A stretch of DNA of 31,640 bases from assembly GCA_038326775.1 (NCBI GenBank), contig JBBQKJ010000036.1, positions 1-31,640 of the forward strand, in the 5' to 3' direction. Under the pieces are notes generated by a model that was given only the letters and a program-made list of their open reading frames with translations, did no database searches and was not told the DNA's origin. Every line of letters starts with the position of its first letter. Position 1 is the stretch's first letter. Position numbers and translations under genes: made by a program. The DNA comes from DYIU01 sp038326775. Its GTDB lineage: Bacteria; Actinomycetota; Geothermincolia; Fen-727; Anoxymicrobiaceae. Below, in pieces: positions 31,050 to 31,640 of this stretch.

Positions 31050-31412
31050 ATGCGTACGCATGGTGCGTCTAATCTTAAGAGTGACGATCCTACATTGCAT
31101 ATTGAAAGTTATGACACTGAGCCCAGTTCTTCTTCGGTGTCTCTTATAAAATCAATGGTTGATGTGATAGGTCAGGATTCGCCTATACCCAGGCCCTCGA
31201 ATAAATATACAGTCAGAACTCGGTGCGTAAATGGGTCGAACGACTATCTAACAGCCTCACCGTTCGGACCAACAGTTCTTGAATACGTGAATAAAGGTTA
31301 TAGAGTCATAGAAGCCGTAAGGTGCCGTCGTTTAACTCCCGACGAGGGTGAGAGTTTTGGGCAAGAGAGCGTTAGGCTCCAGAGCACTAGTACTCTGTCA
31401 TTCACCAAATGA
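31050..31412 (+). CDS. Hypothetical small protein, doubtful
   Basis: An open frame of 120 residues from ATG 31050 with no clear ribosome site, reading MRTHGASNLKSDDPTLHIES onward through GYRVIEAVRCRRLTPDEGES. It has no recognisable domain, signal or membrane segment. Its base composition is more AT-rich than the lipoprotein gene before it, and its end overlaps the transposase on the other strand by 15 bases. It may be a chance frame in insertion-sequence flanking DNA. Confidence 0.25.
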   Translation: MRTHGASNLKSDDPTLHIESYDTEPSSSSVSLIKSMVDVIGQDSPIPRPSNKYTVRTRCVNGSNDYLTASPFGPTVLEYVNKGYRVIEAVRCRRLTPDEGESFGQESVRLQSTSTLSFTK

Positions 31413-31640
31413 TGGGTAGAGTTTCTTCAGTTTGATCCTTGCGTCGTCGGTGGTGAAGCGCCAGTCGATGGATGAACTCTTTGCGTTGCGCGCTTTCTCC
31501 CATGCTGCGACCTCATGTCGTAATGTCTGCTGATCGGGAATCCTGCGCGAGAGGCACTGGCGGCCAAGGATGCTCAACTCGATCTCCGCCATGTTCAGCC
31601 AACTGCCGTGCTTCGGGGTGTAGTGAAGCTCAAGGCGGCT
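31398..31640 (-). CDS. IS630-family transposase, C-terminal part (cut by window edge)
   Basis: The minus strand from the right edge reads LELHYTPKHGSWLNMAEIEL, then SILGRQCLSRRIPD and a final LKKLYPSFGE before TGA at 31398-31400. The HYTPKHGSWLNMAEIE stretch is the hallmark of the last catalytic block of IS630-type DDE transposases, with Glu as the third acidic residue. The 81 codons inside the window are unbroken. The rest of the element, including the first two Asp residues, lies outside, so whether it is complete cannot be judged. Confidence 0.9.
   Translation of the reverse strand, partial: SRLELHYTPKHGSWLNMAEIELSILGRQCLSRRIPDQQTLRHEVAAWEKARNAKSSSIDWRFTTDDARIKLKKLYPSFGE

Overview
The window looks like an accessory, surface-polysaccharide chromosomal region of a fairly GC-rich bacterium. 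Two secreted proteins carry tandem repeats opening with a WYLAEG-type motif. With the heavy use of TTG and GTG starts and a DrrA/DrrB-type exporter, this suggests a deep-branching Actinomycetota lineage (Geothermincolia- or Aquicultoria-like). That placement is inference from style only, because no universal marker protein is present.

Layout. The left edge (1-653) is insertion-sequence debris: the 3' end of one transposase abutting a frameshifted remnant of another. From 890 to 8270 lies a lower-GC glycan block. One methyltransferase on + faces a six-gene minus-strand operon. Its transcription order is initiating sugar-phosphate transferase, two-subunit transketolase, DegT-type aminotransferase, GT4 glycosyltransferase, then a methyltransferase fused to a kinase-like domain. 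A Wzz/BY-kinase protein (8484-10187) is divergent from it. Farther right are its usual partners, a PHP-type CpsB/CapC phosphatase and a UDP-sugar dehydrogenase (22746-24778). These parts describe synthesis, modification and phospho-control of an exported polysaccharide.

Between them sit large exported proteins: a propeller protein with four WYLAEG repeats (10216-12538, signal peptide out of frame), a 1355-residue protein with 21 YCF48-type propeller repeats and four IPT/TIG domains (15243-19310), a small membrane-anchored protein with an internal duplication, and an 842-residue protein with four more WYLAEG repeats. A toxin-antitoxin strip interrupts this set at 12836-15169: HEPN/MNT, a Phd antitoxin with a decayed RelE-like toxin, and AbrB/PIN.

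From 24900 rightward are an orphan helix-turn-helix fragment and a Phd/PIN cassette. The cassette lies between two copies of a 14-bp tRNA 3'-end sequence, the right one part of a tRNA-Leu 3' fragment. Then come an initiator tRNA, an ABC exporter pair, a double PRC-barrel protein, a methyltransferase remnant, a lipoprotein and the 3' end of an IS630-type transposase at the right edge.

The strongest leads are the split transketolase plus aminotransferase in a glycan operon, the methyltransferase/kinase-like fusion, the three-propeller surface protein, and the toxin-antitoxin cassette between tRNA-derived repeats.
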